DNA of 64,000 nt, from NCBI RefSeq assembly GCF_021462225.1, contig NC_061818.1:21339978-21403977 (forward strand). Reading direction: 5' to 3'. This stretch comes from Girardinichthys multiradiatus. Its lineage: Eukaryota; Chordata; Actinopteri; Cyprinodontiformes; Goodeidae. Below the pieces are notes generated by a model that was not told the origin of the DNA, ran no database searches, and saw only the letters and a program-made list of their open reading frames with translations. Shown here in pieces: positions 35,301 through 49,450 of the stretch. The position numbers and the translations under genes are program-made. Within the stretch, counting starts at the first letter, position 1. Every line of letters begins with the position of its first letter.

Positions 35301-36174
35301 AACAAGCTGAGGCTCTGGAAACTTGGCTGCATGCTGAGGCTCTGGAAGCTTGGCTGCATGCTGAGGCTCTGGGGTCGAACTGAGCTCCTGGAACTACGGA
35401 AACTAAAGCGTCGAGTTGAGCTCCCGAGACTGTGGAAGCGGGGACGTCGAGTTGAGCTTCCGTGAAGCCGGAGACCGAATCGTCGGGCTGAGCAGTCGCT
35501 GAGGCCGAGACAAGGAGTCGACCCTCCACGGAAGCAGTTGCGGAAGCGTCGGAATAAGCTGCTGCTGAAACCGGGGCATGGAGCCAATCCTCCATGGAAG
35601 CAAAAGTGGAGGTGTCGAGCAGGAACTCCGGAGAGGCAGAGGCGGAAGCTGGGAGCCGACCCTCTGCAGAGGTTGATGCAGAGGCATCGAGTGGGCGTTC
35701 CGCGGGATCAGCTGTGGGCCGCTGCACCGCGTCTGACTGGAAACTGGAAGCCAGAAAGGACGCCGGAGATGCAGGGGAACAGTGTGAGGCAGTGACCAAA
35801 CTCTCCCGAAGAGGGGAGGAGGCGTTGGCACAACCATCAGGAACTGGGACAGAGGCACCTAAAGGAGGAACAGAAGTACTGGGAGGAAGTGGGTTCTGGA
35901 GTTGGTGGCCAACTGTGGGATGATGGAGAAGGTCTGTAACGCCGAGCGGGCCGGTACCAGGAAGGGGAATTGCCAATCTCGAGCCCCAAAATGGCGACCG
36001 CTGCTTCTTCCGCTTCTCTGCTCCCAGACATGAGCTCTCCTCCGCTTTACATCGGAAATATTCCCACAGCGTTATCACATCTTTGTCTGCTTGGTCCTTG
36101 TTATGGCTGGTTCCTACTGTCATAGTCTGGGGTAGTTGTGGACCAAGATGCAGACAGGTACTGGGCGGCAGCAT
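35167..36174 (-). CDS. 335-codon low-complexity frame of the LTR element, function unknown
   Basis: Unrecognised product. The ATG at 36174 lies in the right LTR, downstream of that LTR's TATATAAA on the inferred transcript. Residues 1-60 are of ordinary composition, including a basic AEKRKKQRSPF stretch. The middle is Ser/Pro-rich. From about residue 165 there are loose repeats built on Ala, Ser, Asp and Val (such as PLDASASTSAEGRLPASASA). The end is Arg/Ser-rich and is a shifted reading of the 48-bp repeats. There is no signal peptide, zinc knuckle, protease or polymerase motif. By position it could be a gag-like or accessory product, or the frame may be open by composition alone. The C-terminal frame is probably not the original one, because an acidic, proline-rich alternative runs through the repeats. 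Confidence 0.35.
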   Translation of the reverse strand: MLPPSTCLHLGPQLPQTMTVGTSHNKDQADKDVITLWEYFRCKAEESSCLGAEKRKKQRSPFWGSRLAIPLPGTGPLGVTDLLHHPTVGHQLQNPLPPSTSVPPLGASVPVPDGCANASSPLRESLVTASHCSPASPASFLASSFQSDAVQRPTADPAERPLDASASTSAEGRLPASASASPEFLLDTSTFASMEDWLHAPVSAAAYSDASATASVEGRLLVSASATAQPDDSVSGFTEAQLDVPASTVSGAQLDALVSVVPGAQFDPRASACSQASRASACSQVSRASACCQVPRVSRGVRGRTASDLSSRVSRGVRGRTASDPSSRVPRGVHG

Positions 36175-36967
36175 GTTGAAAACAAATCCTTTAATTCAGG
36201 CACCACGAAAGCACATGTAGGAGGTACAGAGGCAGAAATAATCGCAAGGGAACACGAAGACTGACGTGACAAACATGACCAGGAGAATTGAGGAACCAGT
36301 GAAGAATAATTGGCAGAACCGGATATATAAACAGGGAGAGGAGGAGAGTGGACCAATGAGGGAGAAGCTAGGGTAATCAGAGGAGAAGTAGAAACAGGTG
36401 CGGGAACTGGCTGTGGAGACTGAGGGAATGAATGGTTACTATGGTGACATGAACTAGAGAACGCAGGGACACAAGAGAAATAAAGCTATAAGAAAACCAA
36501 AGGGAAACTAGGATCTAAGGATAACAAACACTAACAGAAAAGGGAGAGTAAAAAACAAACCACAACAAATACTGACTGAACTAACTGGGAGGGAAGCAGA
36601 GAAAGTGATGACTTAGAATAAATGCAAACCAAAACGTAAACAATAAGTGGAACTAAGTATAGCGGCAAACAAATAACTAAAAGCTAACCTGTCAGAAGGA
36701 ACTGAAACAATAGAGACTAACATGGGGAACTATACTAGGAATAAGGCTTGGAAGAACTACAAATATAAAGGGAAACGAACACTGAGTAAATAATAACTGA
36801 AGGGGAACTAAGGCCAAGGGGAGGAACTAGTAAAGCACAGAGAAGGGGAAAGGAGAACACAGGAAAACAGAGTAAATAATGAAATGTAGTAAATTAACCA
36901 AAGGGACAGAATATACAAAACAGTCACAAGTAAACAGACACAAAAACCAAAATAGTAGATACAGACA
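36118..36967 (-). repeat. Long terminal repeat (5' LTR by inferred orientation)
   Basis: 850 bp, TGTC...GACA. It holds TATATAAA at 36324-36331, which also reads as TATATAT on the minus strand. About 130 bp further along the minus strand lies ATTAAA (36190-36195), a polyadenylation-signal variant. That spacing fits a promoter, a short R region and a polyadenylation site in this orientation. Confidence 0.9.
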
Positions 36968-37165
36968 CATACAGCCAAACTGCAATGGAATGGTTTAAAT
37001 AAGATCATATTTATTTATTAGAATGGCCTAGTCAAAATCTAGACGTAAATCTAATTGTGAATCCGGAGTAAGACTTGAAAGTTGCTGTTCGCAGAAACTG
37101 TCTCGTGTTTTATCTAATGAAGCTTGAGCTATTTTGCAAAGAAAAAATTTTAAAAAATGGCAGCG

Positions 37166-39659
37166 AGAGGTGATTCTAGTTTATCGTTGAGATTTTACAT
37201 GCTCTATTTTAATTTAACAAATAATCTTTTGTTGTAAATCGATGAGTAAATCATTGTAGAGCCAACACTTAAGTAGGGTTTTACATGTTTGCCTTATTAA
37301 AAAACAGGCATTCATTTTGCAAATTCTTTTGGGCTCAAATGAAGAAATAGAAAAATAATGTATTTTCTCAGCAATAAAAACTGGATTTGGGTCATTTTTC
37401 TTTGATAATACTTTATCCTGTATTTACCCATGTTTAATAAATACATCAAAAGCATATTTTGTTTTAATTAATAATAAATAGTCTCCATCTACATCAGCTA
37501 CCTGTGCTTTAGGGCCAGATTTGCACCATTCTGGAACTGCAGGCCACAAATGTCCCCAGAACTGCACTTTAGACATACCTGTATTTGCAGCTGGTTAAAC
37601 CAGCTGCAAATCTAAGTTGCTGAATATCTACAGATTGGAATAATCTTAATACTTTTTTTCCAGCACTGCAACTTGGTGAAAATGCACAAATTTCAGTAAC
37701 CCAAAATAGAGAGAGTGAGACAGGGAGACTAGCATGAAACAGGGGATTAGGGGCTTAGTTAGTCTGTATGAAATCCCTTTTTCCTCTTGCGCCCTACAAA
37801 GGGAAGAAGGCAATTGGCCACATTATGCAAAAAGTAAAGGAGAAGGAGGGGAAAGAGGGTTAGATGGAGCAGGATTGCAAGAAACTCACGAAATACTTTA
37901 CATTGTTTCCCTTCCTCAGCCTTACAGAGCAGACCTAAGGAAACATGTGACATCACATTGATAAATGTGACCTCACATTTATCAATACAAGCATTGCTTT
38001 TTTTCATGCTTTTAGATGTTTTTGGTAATAGAATGAGGGTGAGAATGAAGAAAAGGGAGTAATAAAAGTTACATTGGCCTTGATACCCGCTATTGTCTCG
38101 CCTCCAGGACCACCAGCCAACCAGGCGGCTCAGTCACAGAGAGACAGAGTGAACCGGTAAGGGGGATGAAAGAGAGGGAGTTGCCATGGTAACTTCCTGG
38201 GTGATGTGAGCACACTTGTTTATCTGTGGGTTGTGGGAGTGTGCACGATGGGCGCTTACACTGAGCTGATGTGTGCACGTTTGTGCGGATGCAAGCAAGC
38301 ACACGTGTCCAGAAACATGGTGGTAGTGGACTGACCCTTCGTGCAGCTTCCTTCTGAAATAAACATGTGTCAACAAACACAAACAACAAACACACAGCTG
38401 CGGAACATAACTCCAGCTTACCTGCTTAAAATTATCAAGTCAACGGGAATGGACTGATGCAAGCTAATGGCCCTGCTGTGAGCTCATAGACAATGAGAGG
38501 ACAGAGAAAAACAGAAGATGGGAAATGGGTGGCATAAAAGGGGAGTAAAAGGTGGCAGGGAAAGAGGAAGGCAAAGTGAAACCCAGACTGAGAGGGAAAA
38601 AAAAGTCTACCTGGTTTCTAAAGCCGAAAATAGCATACAAATGAGGTGAAATGGAAATATGAAAATGCGAGAGGACAAACCAGATTTGATGAGATGCGAT
38701 GCGGCGAGTGGGAGGCGAGCTGCCGTGCTCTCAGAGCACAGCCCGGGTCCCATGGAGCAGACACTGCAGGCACTTTAGTATGTCAAATGTCACACAGAGT
38801 AAGTCACAGGGCTGCATGGCTGCACCAGTGTCTCACACACGAGTGCGCACACATCATCACATGCAGACGTCCCTACAAAGACTGTGCACAGTCTGCTTGC
38901 ATGCATAGGAAATTTCACGCTTGTGCACTCTCCAAACAGATAAGGTCGTTCGGATTTGCACACAGGCGTAGGTGTTTATAAGATAAGTGGTGAGCTCACA
39001 CAGGAATGCAGAAGATGACCATTACCTGAGACAGATAGACCTCTGCCTGTTGGTGCATAATGTGCTGTCAGCCTATTTTGCACAGTGATAACTTGTGCAG
39101 CCTGGACTGCAGTGTTCCTATTTATTCCACGTGTGGTGAAAACTAGTGTCACCCTCCTGAAATAATGAGCGAGCCCTTTCTTTCCCTTAGGATAGCAGAC
39201 AACCACCCTGATCCTGAGCCGGCCCAGATCACAAGTCGATCCATCTCCCTCTTTCTCATTCTGTCTCTTGCTCCTTTTGTGTCTTTGCTTCACTCTCAGT
39301 GAATCACATGCACGCAGTAGCCAGTGGTGTCCTAATAAGCAGACTTTCGCTTTGTCCGTTTTCCTCTCTCTTTTGCTGTGTTGCTGTTTGTTCTGTCAAC
39401 ACAAAGCTGCAATTAAACAATGGAGACACAATTTAAAAAGGCAGAGTTGTACAGGTCTGCCATAATAGGTTTGGACTGTTTATAACAGACTATGCAGCTC
39501 AACTATATCCACCCTGCACTCAAAGGACTGGACTTCAGCAGCGTAATCCTCATTTGTGATCAAAGAACAGGTCCCGTACTATCAGTTACTCGCATTCTAA
39601 ATGCATATAGCTTAACATACAGTGCCGCAACTATTTGCATCTACTTCGACACATTTTTT
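37166..39659. other. Unassigned non-coding DNA
   Basis: No gene recognised. It contains a near-perfect palindrome at 37583-37611 (listed separately) and complex sequence at about 38090-38960. There, TGCTCTCAGAGCA near 38727 is a short palindrome. Confidence 0.45.
37583..37611. repeat. 29-bp near-perfect palindrome
   Basis: ATTTGCAGCTGGTT is followed by one A and then by its reverse complement AACCAGCTGCAAAT. Each arm contains CAGCTG, an E-box. Confidence 0.95.
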
Positions 39660-40125
39660 AACTGCACATACAGGGCCAAGCAGAAGTATTTTTACTTTTT
39701 AAAGTTAAATATTTTATGTGATGCATTAGCACAAGTGGTGCATAATTAAGAGGAAGGAAATTGATGTATAGTTTTTAAAATGTTTTACAAGCAAAACATC
39801 CGAACACTGGGGCATGCATTCAACCCCCATTGCTATGATACCCCTAAATAAAATACAGTGCAATCTTTCCTATGCAAATGGACTTCCTCCTCAGCTTAAG
39901 GTCTTGTTTCACAATCTCCCCATATTTGTTGTTGTTCATCTTCCTATCAGTTTTGGTAAGCTTCCATGTCGTTGCTGACAAAAAGCATCCGAATAGCATT
40001 ATGCTGCCTCCACCAGATTCTTTGGTGAGTATTGTGTTTTTTGGATGATGTGACAGTTTTTCAGTCACTCTATCTTAAAAAATCCCAATAAAATACTTTC
40101 AAAATGTGAAGAACATAAAGGTATA
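39660..40125 (-). mobile_element. Tc1-like transposon fossil
   Basis: The flanks resemble the two ends of a Tc1 element: GTGGTGCATAATTAAGAGGA at about 39735 and AATCCCAATAAAATACTTTC at about 40081. A minus-strand transposase piece lies between them. The element is only about 465 bp long. No TA-flanked exact ends were found, so the limits are approximate. Confidence 0.7.
39844..40068 (-). pseudogene. Tc1 transposase catalytic-domain fragment
   Basis: The minus-strand frame reads [23 protein letters not shown], then [17 protein letters not shown]. This is the stretch between the first two catalytic aspartates of Tc1 transposases (typical GGGSIMLWGCFSATG). Neither catalytic aspartate is included. 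The similarity ends at about residue 60. Confidence 0.8.
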
Positions 40126-42853
<2,728 letters not shown>

Positions 42854-42891
42854 AGGAAACAGTGGGACTATTTCAAGTCCCACTGTTTCCT
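42854..42891. repeat. Perfect 16-bp inverted repeat with 6-nt loop
   Basis: AGGAAACAGTGGGACT (42854-42869), loop ATTTCA, then the exact reverse complement AGTCCCACTGTTTCCT (42876-42891). The arms are shorter than a usual microRNA stem and no flanking stem extension is apparent. Confidence 0.96.
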
Positions 42892-44526
42892 CCAGACTGA
42901 TGTGTCCTTGGTATTCATTTGAAGGTAATGTGGACCGCTCAGATGACATAATGCCTTATTTGAACATCAAATATGCACCGCACGTGTACTGTGCTGCACT
43001 CCTCCCCTTTGTGCTTGTGTTGAAAAGTCTTAAGCACTCTATGTAAAAAGAAGTTGGGACTCGTGCAAAAATATTCATATTTTTGTACATTTGATCTAAT
43101 TTTGATATTTAATATAAAAGTTAAAGAGCTGTGGTAGGTTATTATTTTCAATAACTTTTTAATAAATCCTTGACAGGCCAGACTATTTTATATTAGGCCT
43201 AGTGGTGACTATACCAGCTAAACATGCTGATTACTTACATAAGATTCTAAAGGCTAAATTTGATTATCATTTTGTCAAAATAAAACACTATTTTACTAGA
43301 GAAAAAGGTCAAATTTTCATAAAAGGGATCAGAAATAAGTTACAAAACGGATAGGTGCATCTCTTTTCTTCTGGTTTATGTCTGTGCATGTGTGTGTTGT
43401 AGAGACGTTATTGTTCCAGCTTTGCTGCACTGTTTCAGGCCTGGTTGTAGAGATCAAACAAAGAGAAGAAGACGAACACACACACCCACACACACACACA
43501 GACTCACACATACAAACAAGACACACTCATTTGTATCTGCCCTTCTCCTATCTGCAGCTGCCTTTTCATATTTCTGGCTTCTGCATTTGCCTCACGTCTG
43601 GACTCTGTCCACGGGGAGACGAGAGACAAGAGAGAGCACTGCTCTGTTTTCTATCTACACTAGGTTATTAGATGCATGCAATTAGCAAGAGCAAGCAGGA
43701 TAAATATGGCTGGTTGCGTGTGTGAGACGCTAAGGTATTTGTGTGCAACCAGGGACAAACTGCATTTGCTGCATCTGGGTCGACCTTATGTGGAGACACA
43801 GGAGAGTGGTTGGTCCACACATTCCCTGTAAGGTTTGTTTTTTTGCGTGTGATTATGCGAGGATATTTTCCTGCACCTTCGGTGTGCATGTTTAATGTGC
43901 AACTGAAGCAAAGGGGCTTGTCATGTTCCGTCCTTTTCAGATGGAAACAGCTCACACCGCAGGGCTTACAAAACGGGGGGATTTACTTCATAACCAATCA
44001 ATGTTGCTCTGCCGAAGCAACCATCCATCGCCACCACAGCAACAGCAACACCGCAGCAACACAGAGCCAGGCTGCTGCAGGGAATAGATGGCTGATACAC
44101 ACATACAAGCTCCTTTGCTGTATTTATCTGTCAGCTTTTTCTCTCGCTGTTTTTTTGTCTTCTGATTTTATCACTCTTTTCTTACTTGGACCATGCTGCA
44201 TTTGCTCTTTTACTGGTTATTTGTTCCCTTTTTTTCCAGTCTTCGCCCTGTTCGTCTCTCAGCCTGATATTTCACGTTAATGAGGCCTTTGCAGGCGCTC
44301 TCTAAGGTGTGACCTAAAGGGCAAGAACAGAATTGAAAGAGAAAAGTGGGAAAAAGAGAGAGAGAAAGAGAGGGAGAGGGGTGGCGGATGCAGCTTCCTC
44401 ATGAAAGGCCCCTTTTTCATTTCTTTTCATCAGCAGCCGCGTGCCTGCATATCTCTCCTCCTCCTCTTCCCCCGTGTTTTTTTTTTCCTCCAGCTCCCAA
44501 ATCCCCTTTCTCTTTAGCTCATATGT
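42892..44526. other. Unassigned non-coding DNA
   Basis: No gene recognised. It includes a short AC-rich stretch at about 43477-43508 and a purine-rich stretch at 44335-44390. Plus-strand frames of up to 179 codons at 43741-44280 have no domain signature. Confidence 0.4.
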
Positions 44527-44552
44527 ATGCAAATAAGGCATCCTATGCAAAT
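44527..44552 (+). promoter_or_regulatory. Pair of octamer (POU/Oct) motifs
   Basis: Two perfect ATGCAAAT octamers, at 44527-44534 and 44545-44552, in the same orientation and 18 bp apart start to start. ATGCAAAT is the classical binding site of POU-family transcription factors. Function is inferred from the motif only. Confidence 0.45.
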
Positions 44553-47289
44553 GAGACAGGTAGAAGCAGGCAGCAAAGAGGTAGAAGAAATGGACGTAGG
44601 ACGGCAGAAAGGAGCAATAGGGGATGTCTTGGGAGTGAAATAGGAAGTGATCATCTCTATAGTGTTTCAGGGAGTCAATGAGACTCCTAACCTTCTTTTA
44701 ACATGAAGCCACGAGGATCATATATACAACTGAAATGACAGCATGTTTTTTTTGGGCCTTAACATAGAAATTATGCATCTGTTATTCCACTTTGAGTATC
44801 CTCTATCCTCAATCTAAGCGAGCAGCAAAGATGAGGCTGCTTTAACCTCCTCTTTCTCTTTCATCCATATGCACTTATTTTCAGTTTGTTGGAGAGGATA
44901 AACATGTTGGAAGGGAATTTTTCCATCAGCCCTTCACTCCTTTCACCATCTGCCTGAGTGTAAGGCTCTGAACACTTCACTTCCACTTTTCTGCTCAAAG
45001 AAGAGCAGCATTGCTGCGAAATGCCACCCTGCTGAAAAGTTTGGAAACTACAGCCAGTCTTTCTAATATGTTTGTTTATCTTCGGTGCCCTAATGTCTAA
45101 AATTAAGGTTTAATAATGCCTCAAGTTTGGCTCTCACCAGCTTAATCACTGTATGGGGCCAACACGGATGTACATTCAGAGAATCGTAGGGTGTTGTCAA
45201 GGATACACGGAGGAACTGGCACTTAATGGCTGCTGGATGGTTGCTAGGTGCCGGATGGCGCAGATTATAATGCAAACACTTAACGACCTTTACAATTCTG
45301 GTTAAAAATTTACTTGCAGTCATCATGAACATAATTGTCATATAAATTTGGGCCTTTGATTGAAGCATTTTAACTGTTCTTTCTCCAGGGTGAGCTGACT
45401 ACAAAACAAAGAACTTCAGATATTATTAAACACAAGAATTGGTTGCAAAAGAATGAATTTGTATTAGTTGTCATGGTTTCCCCATTTGCTCAAAAGTACA
45501 ACCTTAAATAAATGCATACATCTCAACTAATATTAATAATGGTAATAATAACGATTCTTAGCAAGTTGCACCTCAACCAAACTCTCTTTGAAACCATCAA
45601 CTAGCAACAAACGTTTTGCATTATTCTGCTTGAATATTTGAAAACTGGTTGGTGTCTTGTCACAGACATGACTTTTAAACTCTTTAAATTCTGCCAGAAA
45701 TAATAATCAAATAGCAACAAAATGCTTGTGGTTTAGGTGCTGTTAAAGGATATTTGACCAAAGTAGAGCTGTTGGCATATACATTTGAGCCCATATGTAT
45801 TACTCCCTATGTAATTTCAAGAAAATACACAATAAATTCATACTTGTATTTGAAATTTTTGCTTCCAAAAATTATTGAAGTTGTGTATCAACATTTAACA
45901 CTGTAAAAGCATAATTTTTCAAATGCATTTTTAAAGGCCTAAAATGTATGCCTAGCATGCCCATGATGAGTGTATGTGGATACATAACCAGAACTGTAAA
46001 ACCAACAACCTCCCAAATACACAAGCTGCTTGTAGGTCTCGGTGTTTGTGGGACTTGCCTGCTAATGAACTTCAACGGCATCGTTTGCTCTTCACGTCTC
46101 TCTGGATTAAACTACAACTTGTTAATGAAGCTGCACGGTGTCATGATCCAAATGCCTCTTCCTACAGATTTTGGAAATGTGTATGTGAGACGCTGATAAT
46201 GTCTGTGGGTGTTCTGATGACGCAAGCTGCATCTTGGTGCACTGACCAAGCCACCTTGTGGCAATGTCAGCTCAGCACACAAACTCACAGCTAACAGACA
46301 CGTCCGTACGCGAGTCTTATGAGCTTAATGTTAAAGATTAAGGCTGCTTAACTAGATTCGTGCGTTTCATGGATAATCAGAAAAGTTGTTTCTGGTGTTG
46401 GAAGTCCTCTGAAGAAAGATGCAATAAACAAGGTAGAAAAATTGGATAGAAAAGAGATTTGAAAACAACTGAAAGAGCGATAAATATATTTTTTTAGACA
46501 TGTAGAGATTTTTTGTTTTTGCTTGTTATTCTGTACCTTAGTTCTTAGTTTTGCATCAACAGCAACTTTTTTAGTAAATCAGCTTCACTCAGTGCCCTCT
46601 GTGCCTGCAGGAGGGATTAAGTCACGCACCGCAGGCATAGTGCAGATCCATTCCCCGTTCGTTTTGCCCTCCCTGTGCTCGCCACTCAGTCACAAGCATA
46701 TGGGCACAACGCTGTGCTTGCGCCCCTCCCAGAACACCTGACTCTGTCTAGCCATGCATGGCGGGCAGTGTACACACATACACAAAAAGAGGCTTACTCA
46801 TACACGAAAACCCACACACCACCATTGTTGCATGACGGGCATATCCTTGATTGTCCCTGCTGCAAAACCACACCACCAACAGGAGCTGGGCTGTATGAAT
46901 AGCTGGTATAAAAGGGTTAAAAGGTAATAAGTCTGTCTTTTGTTCCAGACTGTTGCTTACCTCTATAGTTGCTTTTAATTTCACTGACCAGGCCATTAAT
47001 ATGTGCTTTTACCTGTATAACAGTTGATATTTAGGTATGTTCAAGGTTTGTATTGAAACTGCAGCCTTTACTCAGAAATATCGTTTTAGAATACTGGAGA
47101 AGAAGAACCGGTAGTTAGAGCACAGTTATGGCTAATAAAACTGAAAACATTCAGACAATATTCAGAACTACTAGAAAAAGTAGAAAAAGTGCAAAATGCA
47201 GCTGCAGTAAAAAACTACAAAACCTGGGATTCTGAGAAGCAAAACAAAGTTTTAAAAACCCTAAAAACATCAGCACTTTATCAACAATA
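44553..47289. other. Unassigned non-coding DNA
   Basis: No gene recognised. It is AT-rich from about 45370 to 46100, and AT-rich with A-runs from about 47080 to 47330. Confidence 0.45.
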
Positions 47290-47860
47290 AAACAGCAAAT
47301 AAAAAAAGGTTTTAAAGCATAACACTAAATGCATGCTGATAATTTTTCCCCATTTCCATTTTGTACTTTTACAGTTTTGGTTCTACCTTCTGTGGCATGA
47401 AAAGTAGCCAGCTGGTTTTTTCCACAGCTTAGGACTTTCCATTTCTTAATTCTGAGGAAGTCGTTGGTGGATTTACTGATGCCTTTTGGGTCACTGCAAT
47501 GTTGAAGGGTCCAGTTCTGCTACAGCTTTAAAATTTTTTGACAGATGGTCTCAGATTTCCCTCAAATGCCCTCTGATAGACGATAGAATTCATGATGGAT
47601 TATTTGACGGTGAGCTGGACAAGTCCTGCTGCAGCAAGGTAACCCCAAACCACGTTTTTCCATCTAGCGGCCTGCTTTCAGGTTGAACTCTATTTGACAT
47701 CCAGACCGGGGCATCCTGCAAGTTGTTTTGAGTGTTCTGCACTTCTCCACAGTAAAATGTCTGATTTCAAGTTAATTTGATATCTCTTCAAATCCCTGAC
47801 CAGACTCATAGGCTGCAACAACCTTTCTTTTTAGCAAATCCACCTACAACTTCTTAATGA
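47290..47860 (-). mobile_element. Tc1/mariner-like fossil, antisense
   Basis: The plus strand reads TTGGTGGATTTACTGATGCC (about 47466), CAGATGGTCTCAGATTTCCC (about 47541), TAGAATTCATGATGGATTAT (about 47584) and GACCAGACTCATAGGCTGCA (about 47799). Such phrases are the antisense of transposase genes in one common fish Tc1-like lineage. No transposase frame survives and the ends are not defined. Confidence 0.6.
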
Positions 47861-47959
47861 ATAAAACATTTGTAAAGTTGATGTTGAATACTGTAAATTG
47901 TTACTGTGGTTGTGTACAGTGGTAGGTTGAGTACTCCTCGCATGTACAGTTTTAGTGTA

Positions 47960-48073
<114 letters not shown>

Positions 48074-48429
48074 AATCTGTTGTTAATTTTTTTCACCTTA
48101 CTCCCACAGAACCAAACGACAGCATTCCTCTCACTTTGTCCCATAATCACAGATGTAGGCTCTCACAATGTAATGTTAATCAACAACAAAAAAAAAACAA
48201 ATAACAGAAAACTATGCATTTTTCTGCCTCAAGAAAAGAAAATCAAAACGGACCGTTTTCCTTTAAATCATTCATTTTCAGTGTGAAAAAAAAAATCTGT
48301 TTCGAAAAAAGCACTGGCACATCAGGCACCAACAGAGCAAAGTCAAATACAATATAGCCTGGGGATGGGAGATTTTCTTGAATGTAAAATGTTGACACCT
48401 GTTTATAAAATCTTCTGCACTCTTAGAAA

Positions 48430-49450
48430 ATACATTGCCTCGCTAAAGCAGTCATATTTCTGAAACATTTTCCACATTTTGTCACGATACAACCACAAAG
48501 CAAACTTATTTATTTTGGACATTATGTAAAGAACCTCCACAAAGTAGTGCATACAAGTGGTACAAAATGATACATGGCTTTTCAAATATTTTTCTTTCAA
48601 AATAATTTGGATATTGTGGTGTGCATGTATATATTCAGCCCCCTAAATTCCTAAATAATATTCTGTGCCACCAATTACCCTCATAATATACATACTTACT
48701 ACATCCCATACTTACTACATCCCACCGATCAATCCATCATTACAAATGGAAAGTGTATAACCCAACTCCAAACTTACCAAGACAACAACATCCACCTAAA
48801 CCAACAAGCCAGGCAAGGAGAGCATTATTCAGAAAGCAGTCAAAAGGCCCATGGTAACTCTGGAGGAGCTGCAGAGATCCACACTCACGAACCGCTAAGG
48901 TTCTTCTCAAATCTACCCCTTTATGAAAGAGCAGCAAGATTGTTGAAGTCAAGCGAAGAAAGCCATAAATAGTTATCTTTGTAACCTGCAACAAATCATT
49001 CAGCAACAATGTTCTCTGGTCAGGCAAGAACAAAGTTCAACGTTTTGTCTTACATGCGAAACATTCTGATGATATATTGTTATGGAAAACTAACCCTATG
49101 AACACACCATCCCCATGGTGAAACGTGGTGGAGGCACCATCATACTGTGGGGGGTTTCCTTTAACAGGATAGAAAAGCTAATCAGAACAGATGAGGCGAT
49201 TCATGGAGCTAAATACAGGCCAATCGTGGAATAAAAACAGCTCGAGACTATGACCTAGTTAAAGCCCAGACTTAAATGCAATTTAGATTCTTTGAGGAGA
49301 CTTGAAAATAGTTATTGACAAATGATCACATTCAATTATGACTGAACTTGAGCTATTTTGAAAAGTAAACTCAGGTATCAAAATGTGCGAAGCTGGTGGA
49401 GATAAACCCCAAAGAATTTCCAGCTGAAGGTCCATTTTTTAGCATTCAGT
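48430..49450 (+). mobile_element. Tc1-like transposon fossil
   Basis: Signatures occur in order. The left flank has CACATTTTGTCACGATACAA (about 48474) and GTGGTGTGCATGTATATATT (about 48617). The DNA-binding region reads AGGCAAGGAGAGCATTATTC (about 48811) and CTCTGGAGGAGCTGCAGAGA (about 48856). The catalytic region reads GGTGAAACGTGGTGGAGGCA (about 49118), encoding VKRGGGTIILWG, and AAAGCCCAGACTTAAATGCA (about 49261). A T18 run (49473-49490) follows the element. Stops and shifts break the gene throughout. Confidence 0.8.

Larger units (their letters stand above)
33532..36967 (-). mobile_element. LTR retrotransposon-like element without pol, non-autonomous
   Basis: Two direct repeats of 801 and 850 bp, each beginning TGTC and ending GACA, enclose 1785 bp. 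The 5-bp sequence CATAC precedes (33527-33531) and follows (36968-36972) the element, as expected for integrase-mediated insertion. On the minus strand a purine tract AGGAGGGGGG lies just inside the left repeat, so transcription is inferred to run from right to left. No protease, reverse transcriptase, RNase H or integrase motif is visible. The internal part carries only a repetitive reading frame. A primer-binding site was not identified. The superfamily is unassigned, though Ty3/Gypsy-like is plausible from the ends. Confidence 0.88.
33350..37165 (+). mobile_element. Tc1-like fossil interrupted by an LTR element
   Basis: Left of the insertion, GGTGGTGGCAGTATCATGCT (about 33363) and GGAGGTAAATACAGGGC (about 33437) are Tc1 transposase-gene signatures. 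Right of it, ATACAGCCAAACTGCAATGG (about 36969) and TGGCCTAGTCAAAATCTAGA (about 37024) continue the same gene in the same direction. Joined across the LTR element with one CATAC, they are collinear with intact members. The gene is broken by stops on both sides. Confidence 0.8.
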
